64,000 nt of DNA, taken from positions 1 through 64,000 of the forward strand of contig LPNG01000007.1 of NCBI GenBank assembly GCA_001543395.1, given 5' to 3'. Below, piece after piece: positions 26,203 through 35,733 of the stretch. A program made the position numbers and the translations under genes. The notes under the pieces were generated by a model, which searched no databases, was not told the origin of the DNA, and saw only the letters and a list, made by a program, of their open reading frames with translations. The stretch's first letter is position 1. Every line of letters starts with the position of its first letter. The DNA comes from Candidatus Alcium sp. F082. GTDB taxonomy: Bacteria; Bacteroidota; Bacteroidia; Bacteroidales; F082.

Positions 26203-27795
26203 ATGAAACGTCCAAACTTTAAAAGAAAGATAAAGAAATTGATGCCGGTCCCTGTTTTGGGAGCCGTTGTGAAGGCTGCGGCAGAGATTAAGAATATTCC
26301 TGTAGAGATTCGTCAAAACCACACCGATCCCATCCGCGCCCAGAGGCGTGAGTTGCGCAAGCTGCTGACCAAGGCCCAATTCACCGAGTTCGGCAAATTC
26401 TATCATTTTGACGAGATATTGCTCTCGAGAGACATCATGGAGGAGTTCCGTAAGCGGGTGCCCGTTTTCGACTACAACAAGATGCACGATGAGTGGTGGC
26501 ATCTCAACTTGAAAGGCATGCGTAATGTGGCTTGGCCTGGCAAGATCAAGTATTTTGCCCTTAGCTCGGGCACCTCAGAGGCGGCCAGCAAATACATCCC
26601 CGTCACCCGAGGCCTGAACAACAAGATTACCCGTGCAAGCATCCGCCAGCTGGTGTCGGCCACACGCTACGACTTCCCCTTGAGTTTTTACAGCCGTGGT
26701 GTACTAATGATTGGTGGCAGCACCGACTTGCAGTATAATGAGGAGTTTGGCTATTACGCTGGCGACCTCTCGGGCATCTCGGCCGGAAAGATTCCGTCAT
26801 GGTTTGAGGCGTTCTACAAACCTGGACAGAAGATCTCAAAGGTGAAGGACTGGGCCGAGAAGATGGACCTTATGGTGAAGGCGGCCCCGAAGTGGGACAT
26901 CGGTGTCATCGTGGGCGTACCGGCATGGGTACAGATCCTTTTGGAACGAATCATCAAGGAATATAACCTGAAGACCATTCACGACATTTGGCCCAACCTG
27001 ATGGTGTATGTGCATAGCGGCGTGGCTTTCGGGCCTTACGAGAAGAGCTTTGAGCGCATCTTCGGCAAGGAGGTGATTTATGTTGAAAGCTACTTGGCCT
27101 CTGAAGGCTATATCGCCTATCAAGTTGACCTTAAGAAGCGCGTCATGCAGCTGTTGGTCGACAACGGCATCTATTTCGAGTTTGTGCCCTTCGATGAGGA
27201 GAACTTCGACGAGGATGGCAACATCGTGGAACATCCTAAGACGTTGTTGCTCTCGGAGGTGAAGGCGGACCAGGATTATGCCTTGCTGCTCTCCACCTGT
27301 GCGGGCACATGGCGTTACCTCATCGGCGACACCATCAAGTTCCTCGACACGGAGGACTGCGAAATCGTCATCACGGGACGTACCAAGCAGTTTTTGAGCA
27401 TCACGGGCGAGCATCTCTCGCAGGACAATATGACCCGTGCCGTCGACATGATGGCTGAGCAGCTGGGGGTCAACATCACGGAGTTCACGGTGGCTGGCAT
27501 TCGCCACGAAACGATGTATGCCCATCATTGGTACCTGGGCTGTGATGAGCCCATCGACAAGCAGCAGGCCTTGAAACTCATCGACGAGAACCTTTGCAAG
27601 CTGAACGACGACTATGCCGTGGAACGCACCCAAGCCATCAAAGAGTTGTTTGTCGACGTGCTGCCTACCAAACATTTCTATGAGTTCATGGAGCAGAAGA
27701 TCGGCAAATGGGGTGGTGCCACCAAGTTCCCCCGCGTGATGAAAGGCAAACGTCTGGAGATGTGGGAAGCCTATGTCAAAAGTCTGAAAGAATAA
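26203..27795 (+). CDS. GH3 auxin-responsive promoter family protein
   Basis: GTSEAASKYIPVT, VESYLASEGYIAYQ, GDTIKFLDTEDCEIVITGRTKQFLSITGEHLSQDN. Confidence 0.9.
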   Translation: MKRPNFKRKIKKLMPVPVLGAVVKAAAEIKNIPVEIRQNHTDPIRAQRRELRKLLTKAQFTEFGKFYHFDEILLSRDIMEEFRKRVPVFDYNKMHDEWWHLNLKGMRNVAWPGKIKYFALSSGTSEAASKYIPVTRGLNNKITRASIRQLVSATRYDFPLSFYSRGVLMIGGSTDLQYNEEFGYYAGDLSGISAGKIPSWFEAFYKPGQKISKVKDWAEKMDLMVKAAPKWDIGVIVGVPAWVQILLERIIKEYNLKTIHDIWPNLMVYVHSGVAFGPYEKSFERIFGKEVIYVESYLASEGYIAYQVDLKKRVMQLLVDNGIYFEFVPFDEENFDEDGNIVEHPKTLLLSEVKADQDYALLLSTCAGTWRYLIGDTIKFLDTEDCEIVITGRTKQFLSITGEHLSQDNMTRAVDMMAEQLGVNITEFTVAGIRHETMYAHHWYLGCDEPIDKQQALKLIDENLCKLNDDYAVERTQAIKELFVDVLPTKHFYEFMEQKIGKWGGATKFPRVMKGKRLEMWEAYVKSLKE

Positions 27796-27807
27796 AACCG
27801 ATGTGTC

Positions 27808-28527
27808 ATGGAAAATGCGCCTGATATTTTCGACAAAATGCCTGAATTTAGCCGCATCGGATCGTTCAGTTTCCTGTTGTGGGCCATCCTGATCGGACTG
27901 TTTCTTGCCGTCATCGTCAATATGGGTCCTGCGTTCATCACGCTGGTGCAGACCAGTCTCCACCGTGGTGCCAGGTCGGCCGCATGGTTCGCCATCGGCG
28001 TCATCCTCAACGATGCCATGGTCATCTCCCTTTGCATCTTGACCTCGGTGCAGGTGGTGATGCGGTCACAGTTCGAAGCCTCGTTGGCCTGTATCGGAGC
28101 CGGCATCATCCTGTTGCTGTTTGGCATCTTCACCTATCGACGAAAGGTGAAAGGCAGGGAAGAGATGATAGAGAAACGCTCGCAAGAGATCATGAAAAAC
28201 GCTAGCGACAAGCCCGCTTGGTTCGTCTTCCTCGGCAAGGGATTTGTGCTCAACATCTTGAATCCTTTCGTCTGGATCTTCTGGTTCTCGGCCGTAGCCA
28301 TGGTGGCAGGCAATATGGGTGGCAACAAGCTGAGCACAATCGTCTTCTTTGCCATCGTCTTGGGCACCACATTGGCTGTGGAGTTGCTTAAGGCTTGGGG
28401 CGCGTCACGCTTGAAAAAGTTCCTCAACCCCGACCGCACCGCGTTGATGAATAAGATAGCAGGCGTTCTCTTGATGCTTTGCGGCGTCTATTTCATTATT
28501 TTCAGAGGCATCGTAAACCTTTTTTAA
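27808..28527 (+). CDS. LysE family translocator
   Basis: 239 aa; MGPAFITLVQTSLHRGARSAAWFAIGVILND, GFVLNILNPFVWIFW. Confidence 0.85.
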   Translation: MENAPDIFDKMPEFSRIGSFSFLLWAILIGLFLAVIVNMGPAFITLVQTSLHRGARSAAWFAIGVILNDAMVISLCILTSVQVVMRSQFEASLACIGAGIILLLFGIFTYRRKVKGREEMIEKRSQEIMKNASDKPAWFVFLGKGFVLNILNPFVWIFWFSAVAMVAGNMGGNKLSTIVFFAIVLGTTLAVELLKAWGASRLKKFLNPDRTALMNKIAGVLLMLCGVYFIIFRGIVNLF

Positions 28528-28593
28528 TTAAAGAGGTATGGTACGATTATTGCTCAAAAAATGCAAAATAATGCTTGTTATAAAAAAAAGTTG

Positions 28594-28601
28594 TACCTTT
28601 G
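28594..28601 (+). promoter_or_regulatory. -7 box of the acpP promoter
   Basis: TACCTTTG upstream of acpP; Bacteroidetes TAnnTTTG consensus. Confidence 0.6.
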
Positions 28602-28645
28602 CCGCCGAAAACGAGTAATAATTTATTCACTAAAAATTGAAAACT

Positions 28646-28891
28646 ATGTCAGAAATTTTGAATGAAATCGTTCCGATCATTGCCGAAAAGCTTGGCGTTG
28701 ATCCTTCAGAAGTCACAATGGATGCTAGCTTCACCAACGACCTGGGTGCCGATTCTCTGGACACCGTCGAACTGATGATGGAATTTGAAAAGAGCTTCAA
28801 CCTCTCCATCCCGGACGACCAGCAGGAAAGCATCGTTACCGTCGGTGATGTCGTCAGACTTATCGAAAAGATGCGTGCTGAAAACAATTGA
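28646..28891 (+). CDS. acpP: Acyl carrier protein
   Basis: [17 protein letters not shown] phosphopantetheine site; followed by fabF. Confidence 0.96.
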   Translation: MSEILNEIVPIIAEKLGVDPSEVTMDASFTNDLGADSLDTVELMMEFEKSFNLSIPDDQQESIVTVGDVVRLIEKMRAENN

Positions 28892-28924
28892 TTTCAGCAT
28901 TTTTAGAAACCAATAAACTTAATA

Positions 28925-30181
28925 ATGGAATCGAAGCGCGTAGTTGTCACAGGCCTGGGTGCCATCACCCCCATCGGAAACACTGTCAAGGATTTCTGGG
29001 AAGGATTAGTGAATGGTAAAAACGGAGCCGGTGAGATTACCCGTTTCGATTCCACTTTATACAAGACGCATTTTGCGTGCGAGGTGAAGGGCTACAACCC
29101 TGACGACTTCTTCGACAAGAAGACCGTGCGCAAATATGACTTGTTCGCCCAGTTCGACATCGTGGCCGCCGATGAGGCCATCGCCGACTCGGGCATCACG
29201 CCAGAAAACACCGACTTCGACGATGTCGGCGTGATGTTGACTTCGGGCATTGGCGGCGTCAATCACTTCTTCAACGAGATGAAGGAGTTCTTCCAGAATG
29301 GCGACGGAACGCCCCGTTTCAGTCCTTTTCTCATCACCAAGATGATTGTCAACATGCCTTCTGGTGTCATCTCCATCAAATACGGCTTTTGCGGTCCCAA
29401 CTATGCCACCGTATCGGCTTGCGCCTCTTCGGCTCATGCCATCATCGATGCCTTCAACTACGTCCGTTATGGCAAGTCGAAGGTCGTCGTGGCAGGTGGC
29501 GCGGGAGCAGCCATCGGCGAGTGTGGCATTGGCGGATTCAACTCGATGCACGCCCTGTCGACGCGCAACGACGACTTTATGACCGCCTCACGCCCCTTCG
29601 ACCTCAATCGCGACGGTTTCGTCATGGGCGAAGGCGCTGGTAGCATCGTGTTGGAAGAGTATGAACATGCCGTTGCCCGTGGCGCTAAGATCTACGCTGA
29701 GATCGTCGGTGGTGGTGCCTCAGCCGACGCCTATCACATCACGGCTCCGCATCCCGAAGGCAAGGGTGGCATCTTGAGCATGAGACGCGCCTTGGCCGAT
29801 GCCGAAATCACCCCCGAGGTCATCGACCACATCAACACCCACGGCACTTCGACGCCGGCAGGCGACGTGGCTGAACCTATCGCCATCAAAGAGGTGTTTG
29901 GTGAGCATGCCTATAACATCAGCATCAACTCCACCAAATCCATGACGGGTCACCTTTTGGGCGGTGCCGGTGCGGTGGAAGCCATCGCCAGCATCCTGGC
30001 GCTGAAGAATGGCATCATCCCGCCCACCATCAACCACTTCGACGACGACCCGAACATCGACCCGCGTCTCGACTTCACTTTCCATAAAGCCTGCAAGCGC
30101 GACATCCACTACGCCTTGTCCAATTCATTCGGATTTGGCGGCCAAAATGCCACCTTGATCTTCAAAAAGTTCGAATCCTAA
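28925..30181 (+). CDS. fabF: Beta-ketoacyl-ACP synthase II
   Basis: 418 aa; VSACASSAHAI, NTHGTSTPAGD, NSTKSMTGHLLGGAG, NSFGFGGQNATLIF. Confidence 0.96.
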   Translation: MESKRVVVTGLGAITPIGNTVKDFWEGLVNGKNGAGEITRFDSTLYKTHFACEVKGYNPDDFFDKKTVRKYDLFAQFDIVAADEAIADSGITPENTDFDDVGVMLTSGIGGVNHFFNEMKEFFQNGDGTPRFSPFLITKMIVNMPSGVISIKYGFCGPNYATVSACASSAHAIIDAFNYVRYGKSKVVVAGGAGAAIGECGIGGFNSMHALSTRNDDFMTASRPFDLNRDGFVMGEGAGSIVLEEYEHAVARGAKIYAEIVGGGASADAYHITAPHPEGKGGILSMRRALADAEITPEVIDHINTHGTSTPAGDVAEPIAIKEVFGEHAYNISINSTKSMTGHLLGGAGAVEAIASILALKNGIIPPTINHFDDDPNIDPRLDFTFHKACKRDIHYALSNSFGFGGQNATLIFKKFES

Positions 30182-30182
30182 G

Positions 30183-30902
30183 ATGGCATTACTTTCGCGC
30201 CCAAAAGATCCTCAAGACAAAGCACTCTACGAGTATATCCACAATATCTTCGGCTTCTATCCGAGGAATATCGCTTTGTATCATGTGGCTTTCACCCATA
30301 AATCGATGGCTGTCGAGAGCGTGGGCAACTATCACGTCAGCAACGAACGCATGGAGTACCTCGGCGACGCCGTGTTGAGCCTCGCCGTGGCCGATTACCT
30401 CTTCCATACCTATCCCACTCAGCCTGAAGGCTTCCTCACTGAGATGCGCTCTCGTATCGTCAGCCGTGTCTCCCTCAACCGACTCTCGGAGAAGCTGGGC
30501 TTCGGAAGCTATATCCGGCATTCTTCTGACGTAGGCAACAACGCACGCTCGATGGGTGGCAACGCCTTTGAAGCCCTTATGGGCGCCATCTACCTTGACC
30601 GCGGCTACGACTTCGCCAAACGCATCATCATCGAGCGCATCGTCAAGGTCCATATCGACGTCGACGAACTGCAGCAGACCGATGCCAACTTCAAGAGCAA
30701 GCTGCTCGAGTGGTCGCAAAAGCAGAAGAAAAACCTGGTGTTCCATCAGCTCGACGAGATAGGTGAGGGGCACAAGAAAGAATTCCACATACAAGTGCTC
30801 ATCGACGGCAAGCCTTATGGCGACGCCATCGACCGTTCCATCCGTGGCGCGGAACAGCTGGCCGCCGAAAAAACATGGAAACTTTTGTTTAGCGAGGATT
30901 GA
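30183..30902 (+). CDS. rnc: Ribonuclease III
   Basis: 239 aa; NERMEYLGDAVLSL, dsRBD C-terminus. Confidence 0.95.
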   Translation: MALLSRPKDPQDKALYEYIHNIFGFYPRNIALYHVAFTHKSMAVESVGNYHVSNERMEYLGDAVLSLAVADYLFHTYPTQPEGFLTEMRSRIVSRVSLNRLSEKLGFGSYIRHSSDVGNNARSMGGNAFEALMGAIYLDRGYDFAKRIIIERIVKVHIDVDELQQTDANFKSKLLEWSQKQKKNLVFHQLDEIGEGHKKEFHIQVLIDGKPYGDAIDRSIRGAEQLAAEKTWKLLFSED

Positions 30903-30921
30903 GATTCTTCGAACAATTGTT

Positions 30922-30929
30922 TATCTTTG
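30922..30929 (+). promoter_or_regulatory. -7 box immediately before an ATG (possible leaderless mRNA)
   Basis: TATCTTTGCGGCATG; ATG at 30934. Confidence 0.5.
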
Positions 30930-30933
30930 CGGC

Positions 30934-31446
30934 ATGAATCCCAAAAACAGGAAAATACAGATTGCATCGTTCGACGACACCACCGTCGTGGGCATCAATT
31001 CGGGTCTGGTCGACTACAAACTGGCGTGGAATATCAACAAAAAGCTTTCCATTGACTTGGTTAAATACGATGACCTGGAGTTTGAAGGCGCCAACTATTC
31101 CTTCTTCTATTACTCGGCAGGCGAGAACTATAACGTTTATAACCTCGTATCGCTGGTGCGTCAAGACAGGGTGCTTTTCCCTTTCACCCCGCGTCTCGAC
31201 TATCTTTTCCTCATCCAAAACACGTTGAGCCCCGAGCGTCAGATGCATATCATGAACAGCCTCCGCGAAATCGATGGCCTGGGTCATGCTTTCCTGCTTG
31301 AGAAAGACAAAAACCTTCGTCAGGTGCTGGAGACCATCGCCGACTGCGAGCTGAAGGTGATAGACAAAAAGAAAAAGCAGAACAACCTTAAAGAAGTCAA
31401 GCTCAGAATGCAGGAGCAAGAGGCCTTGATGAAAGCTGCTTATTAG
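30934..31446 (+). CDS. IPExxxVDY family protein
   Basis: 170 aa; VDYKLAWNINKKLSIDLVKYDDLEF...FIPFTPRLDYLFLIQN-type sequence. Confidence 0.85.
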   Translation: MNPKNRKIQIASFDDTTVVGINSGLVDYKLAWNINKKLSIDLVKYDDLEFEGANYSFFYYSAGENYNVYNLVSLVRQDRVLFPFTPRLDYLFLIQNTLSPERQMHIMNSLREIDGLGHAFLLEKDKNLRQVLETIADCELKVIDKKKKQNNLKEVKLRMQEQEALMKAAY

Positions 31447-31456
31447 AAATCCTAGT

Positions 31457-33271
31457 TTATTTCTCGATGACGATCTTTAGCTGATGCTCTTCTGTCACGA
31501 AAGAAGAGATGCGATCGCCTATGCCCAAGGCAAAACGATTGGGTCCCGTTGCCACCTCGTCGCTGACGACGGTGTAAAGATGCCCTTGATAGGAGGTCTG
31601 TGGCATGAGAGTGGCGATATCGTCGTAAACACAATAGGAGAAGTCGTTGCTGAGCAGATACTGCGCTTTGATGACCATGCCGAAGTCCTTGTCATGGAAG
31701 TCGATGGCCTCGTTGCAGGGGTTGAAGATGGCGAAGTCCACCTGAATGGTGTCGCCGTGATGGAAGACTGGTGTTTCTGCGTCGTTGGCATTGGTGATGT
31801 TGAAGGTTGTAATCAGCCTATTGGCCGTTTGAAAATGGTCGGTGAGGAATCCTTCGACCGTCACATCGCCGATATGGTACACCTCCGACAGCTCATTCAC
31901 CGCGCCGCAAACAAACACAGGCTTGCCAATCCAGTCCTTGTCGAACTGCCAGAGATCGTATTGGGTCATGCGGTCGTAGTAGCATTGAAGCGTTGAGCTT
32001 TCTTTGCCCGTGAAGTAATGGTAAAGGGCAGGCTGTTGGAACGAGCCACGTATCACCACGGGACGGTCGCCTGCCACCTGCTCTATGGCCTTGTAATAAG
32101 GCTCCTTGCCGTGATAGCCAAAACGGTCGGCCAAAGGCGTCAACAGGAGAATCCTGAAGGCCAAAACCAAGAGGAGGGAGGGAAGGATAAAGAACTTGAT
32201 GTATTTCCTTAACTTATCGTCAACCAATGCTTTGCGATAAAGCAACACCACGATAGGGATGACGCACACGATGGTCCAGTGCGGCTCCACATGTCCACGG
32301 AAGGCCATCAGCCAGAAGAAGAAAAAGAAGCCGATAAGGATGAAACGCAGTCCACGTTCAAAGACCAGCTTGCCGTACATGTCATTCCGAGACCATCCGA
32401 CCATAGATACACTCCCTCCTTCCTCGGTCGGTATGACATGGTCGGATGGGCGAAGAGAATCTATGCACGGCGATTTGCCATTGTTATGGTTTATTTTGAT
32501 CAGTACATAAACCACAGCTCCAAACGTAAACGGATTGAAAATGAGCAACTGATTGGGCAGATACTCCAAGAAATAGCTCCAACGAAACGCTTCATTGCGT
32601 CCAGCCAAATGGTACCTGAAGCTTGGGAAATCATTGTTGACCTGCCAAAGAATATGCGGCGTCAGCAAGACCAAAGCCAAGAGGCAGGCTACCCAAAACT
32701 TGCCATCTTTCAGCAGTTTGAGGTTAGACAGCACGATCAGCCCCAAGAATAGGAAAGCATGGTACTTGCTGTAAATCATCAAAGCCATGAATAGGCCCAT
32801 CAGCAGCGCGTTTTTCCATGACTTGTTTTCCAGATAGCGTTGATAGACTAGCAAAAACAGGGCAGAAAACAGGATCAAACTCGCATCTGGCGTGGTGACA
32901 AAGCCATAGATGTTGAACATCACGATGGAGCAGGCTAGGACTAAGAATAATAGGGGACTCTTTTTCATGGAGTCATTGCGGACTTGATCCGCAATCTCCC
33001 ACATCACCCACAGCGATAGACATGAAGCAACAATCGTGAAAAACCTCACACCCAAGGTGCCCGAGAAGAAGAGGCTACTCAAAAAGGTCATCAGCCCCAC
33101 CATGGGCGGGTGGTCATAATAACCCCAGGCGAGATGCTCGCCATAAAGGGCATAATAGGCCTCATCTTCCTGAATCTCGGTGAAGATGCCCTGCAGCAGG
33201 TTGATGACAAACCAAATGAAAATGCCACAACAAAGGCAAAATCTCCAGTTGAATATCTTGTCCTTTGTCAT
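31457..33271 (-). CDS. Glycosyltransferase family 39 (ArnT-like)
   Basis: 604 aa; EIQEDEAYYALYGEHLAWGYYDHPPMVGLMTFL; multi-pass. Confidence 0.88.
   Translation of the reverse strand: MTKDKIFNWRFCLCCGIFIWFVINLLQGIFTEIQEDEAYYALYGEHLAWGYYDHPPMVGLMTFLSSLFFSGTLGVRFFTIVASCLSLWVMWEIADQVRNDSMKKSPLLFLVLACSIVMFNIYGFVTTPDASLILFSALFLLVYQRYLENKSWKNALLMGLFMALMIYSKYHAFLFLGLIVLSNLKLLKDGKFWVACLLALVLLTPHILWQVNNDFPSFRYHLAGRNEAFRWSYFLEYLPNQLLIFNPFTFGAVVYVLIKINHNNGKSPCIDSLRPSDHVIPTEEGGSVSMVGWSRNDMYGKLVFERGLRFILIGFFFFFWLMAFRGHVEPHWTIVCVIPIVVLLYRKALVDDKLRKYIKFFILPSLLLVLAFRILLLTPLADRFGYHGKEPYYKAIEQVAGDRPVVIRGSFQQPALYHYFTGKESSTLQCYYDRMTQYDLWQFDKDWIGKPVFVCGAVNELSEVYHIGDVTVEGFLTDHFQTANRLITTFNITNANDAETPVFHHGDTIQVDFAIFNPCNEAIDFHDKDFGMVIKAQYLLSNDFSYCVYDDIATLMPQTSYQGHLYTVVSDEVATGPNRFALGIGDRISSFVTEEHQLKIVIEK
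32381..32450. repeat. Dispersed stem-loop element inside the GT39 CDS
   Basis: CCATCCGACCAT (32393-32404) / ATGGTCGGATGG (32438-32449); core related to 58096-58122. Confidence 0.8.
32972..32996. repeat. REP-like palindrome inside the GT39 CDS
   Basis: GTCATTGCGGACTTGATCCGCAATC; reverse complement GATTGCGGATCAAGTCCGCAATGAC matches the family at 57443-57467. Confidence 0.8.
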
Positions 33272-33287
33272 GGCATTAATTCATTCT

Positions 33288-33315
33288 GTAGAGACGTAGC
33301 GCGCCACGTCTCTAC
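33288..33315. repeat. Intergenic REP-like palindrome
   Basis: GTAGAGACGT AGCGCGCC ACGTCTCTAC; no T run. Confidence 0.8.
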
Positions 33316-33325
33316 AATGATGTTT

Positions 33326-34837
33326 TTAACCGACGTGAATGTTTTCCTTCACCAGTTTCATGATCTTCTCGGTGTCGTTACCCAGTTCCTTGCGGAGGTT
33401 GGCATCCTTGAAGTCGCTGAGGAACTTGATCATGTAGTCGATGATGGCATCTGAGAACACGCCCTTCTCGGTGTAGATCTTACGGTCTTTCTTGAGCTCC
33501 TTGGCAGCGGCGACGCAGCTGTCGGGCAGTTGCTCGAGGCTCTCTTGCACCTTCTTGTTCTTGGCATCGTGGATGTTGACACCGAGGCCGACGTAGGTCT
33601 TCTCGGCCACTTCGAGGGCGTTGGGCATCTCGAAGCCGTGACGTGCGGCGGCGCAGAGGGCGGCCATCAGCAGGTACATGTCGGCGCAACCGTCGGAGGC
33701 ACGCCATTCGAAGGTCTGCTTGCTGCTGAAGTCCTTGTTCGACTTCTTCTCAAGCGGGTTGGCGCTGGCAGCCATGTCCTTGCCGTTGTTGATCCAGCCC
33801 AGCGGCACACGCACCAAGGCGCTGCGGTTACTGTAAGACCAGCACAACGAAGTCGGGGCTTCCTGATGAGGCACTAAGCGCAGGAACGACAGCGGGTTGG
33901 GGTTGCCGAAGGCAGGCAGCGAGGTACCGGCGTCCATGTATCCGGCGATGGCTTTCTTGCCATAGTCGCTGAGCTCGCCCTTGTTGACCATGACGCTCTT
34001 GCCGTCCTTGGTGAACTTGCAGTGTACGTGCATACCCGAACCGGCCTTACCCACGCTGATTTTCGGGGCGAAGGTCAGGGTGACGCCATATTCGTAGGCC
34101 AGCTGGCGCATGATCCACTTGGCGACCACGAGTTGGTCAGCGGCGTCTTCGATGTTGGTGGGCAGGAACTCGATTTCGTTCTGCTCGTAAATCTTGCCGT
34201 CGAGGGTGAAGTTACCCACTTCGGAGTGACCGTATTTGATCAAGCCGCCAGCTTGTGCGATGAGGCGCATGGCCTCGACGCGGTACTCGGTGAACTTGTT
34301 GAACGGGGCGCTCTCGTGGTAGCCCTTCTGGTCGGGCACTTCGTAGATTTCCTCGTCGTCGGCGATGATATAGTATTCCAGCTCGCCCATGGTCTCCATC
34401 TGCAAGCCCGTGGTCTTCTTGAACACTTCGTGGGCTTTGTGGAGGATGTGCTCGGGTGAGCTCTCGAAGGGCTCGCCGTCGCGGTTGTAGAACGAGCAGA
34501 GGATGTCCAAGGTGGGCGTCTCACTGAAGGGGTTGCGGAAGGCCGTGCGGTACTTCGGCACCACATAGAGGTCGCTCTTGCCGGCTTCGATGAAGGGGAA
34601 GAGGCTCGAACCGTCGACGCGCTCACCAGCGGTGAGGATGTTCTCGAGGTGTTCGAGGCTGTGGATCACGAAGTTCAAGGTCTTCAGCTTGCCGTCCCAG
34701 CCACAATAGTGGAAGTTGACGAATTCGATTTGGTTTTCCTCGCAATAACGAATGATGTCGGCGCGAGTGAACTCTGCTGCAGGCTTCTGAAGGTACTGCA
34801 CCAGACGATTGGGGTTCATGGCAATTCTTTGGTCCAT
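33326..34837 (-). CDS. glnA: Glutamine synthetase
   Basis: VDGSSLFPFIEAGKSDLYVVPKYRT, KISVGKAGSGMHVHCKF, NRSALVRVPLGW. Confidence 0.93.
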   Translation of the reverse strand: MDQRIAMNPNRLVQYLQKPAAEFTRADIIRYCEENQIEFVNFHYCGWDGKLKTLNFVIHSLEHLENILTAGERVDGSSLFPFIEAGKSDLYVVPKYRTAFRNPFSETPTLDILCSFYNRDGEPFESSPEHILHKAHEVFKKTTGLQMETMGELEYYIIADDEEIYEVPDQKGYHESAPFNKFTEYRVEAMRLIAQAGGLIKYGHSEVGNFTLDGKIYEQNEIEFLPTNIEDAADQLVVAKWIMRQLAYEYGVTLTFAPKISVGKAGSGMHVHCKFTKDGKSVMVNKGELSDYGKKAIAGYMDAGTSLPAFGNPNPLSFLRLVPHQEAPTSLCWSYSNRSALVRVPLGWINNGKDMAASANPLEKKSNKDFSSKQTFEWRASDGCADMYLLMAALCAAARHGFEMPNALEVAEKTYVGLGVNIHDAKNKKVQESLEQLPDSCVAAAKELKKDRKIYTEKGVFSDAIIDYMIKFLSDFKDANLRKELGNDTEKIMKLVKENIHVG

Positions 34838-34924
34838 TACGATTTTTGTATTTAAATGATAGATTTTACTAATTTTGCGCAAAGATAACAATTATTATTC
34901 AACGGCAAACAAAATAAAGAAAAT

Positions 34925-35161
34925 ATGGCATTAAGAGACTGGATGATTGCCTTCAACAACGCCAAGACGATGGAGTCGAACGGCGAGGAAGGCCCTGAAT
35001 TGATAGCGGAATATGTACGCGTGCTCGAAAAACTAGGCGAAGGGCCTTTGACCGAGGCTGAGCAGCATGTCCGCGAGGAGGTTGGCCGCAACCTATATGA
35101 ATTATATACCCAAATGGGGGATGAGGCGAAGGCAGAGGAATATCGACCACTGTCGGAATAA
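34925..35161 (+). CDS. Conserved hypothetical protein
   Basis: 78 aa, -7-like sequence upstream, no overlapping better ORF. Confidence 0.55.
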   Translation: MALRDWMIAFNNAKTMESNGEEGPELIAEYVRVLEKLGEGPLTEAEQHVREEVGRNLYELYTQMGDEAKAEEYRPLSE

Positions 35162-35590
35162 TTATTCCCGTTTCAGATATAAAAAATAGCATCCAATTTT
35201 TTTGTTTACAAACACTTGACCGTCAAAGAAGATACCTTGTTGGGGTTGGGTGTTGGCATTCAACTGCTTGAACACTTCGGCAAGTCTATCGCCTCCCCAA
35301 CTTGCTATGCCATTTTGGCATTTCAAGATTGCCATCTCTTCTTTGGTCAGCTGAAACATGAAATCGGAGGGAAATCTCTCAATATTACGTTTCACTTGTC
35401 GGTTTAGTTGGCCAGTCTCTACTTGATATAGTTTTGCCAAATCCCTATCGAACATAACTTGGCGATTTCTTACCACATATATTAGGTTCTCAATGTCTTG
35501 TTGTTTGAGATGCGGTTTCTGCATTTCAAATGACTGGTCGCATTTTTCACCCTGCAACTGTGTGGGAGCTTTTGTCGTTTTCTTTGCCAT
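35162..35590 (-). pseudogene. Internally deleted ORF6N-domain protein
   Basis: ENLIYVVRNRQVMFDRDLAKLYQVETGQLNRQVKRNIERFPSDFMFQLT (ORF6N) jumps from QNGIASWGGDR to FKQLNANTQPQQGIFFDGQVF and then ends. Confidence 0.6.
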
Positions 35591-35733
35591 GTTTTTATTG
35601 TTTTACACCGCAAAGAAACGCTATCTGTCAAAAATTATCCGTTGATTAAACGTTTGTAGTCGACAGTAATCGTTTGTTGTCGTTTGCTGTCGGATAAGTT
35701 GTTGAAAATGAAAAAGAAAAAAATTGATAGTTT

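Noticed and set aside
26836-27963. 375 aa - strand ORF
   Set aside because: Antisense to the GH3-family gene, shadow ORF
33288-33315. Rho-independent terminator of glnA
   Set aside because: Good stem but no T run on the expected strand; shares sequence with an element inside a CDS
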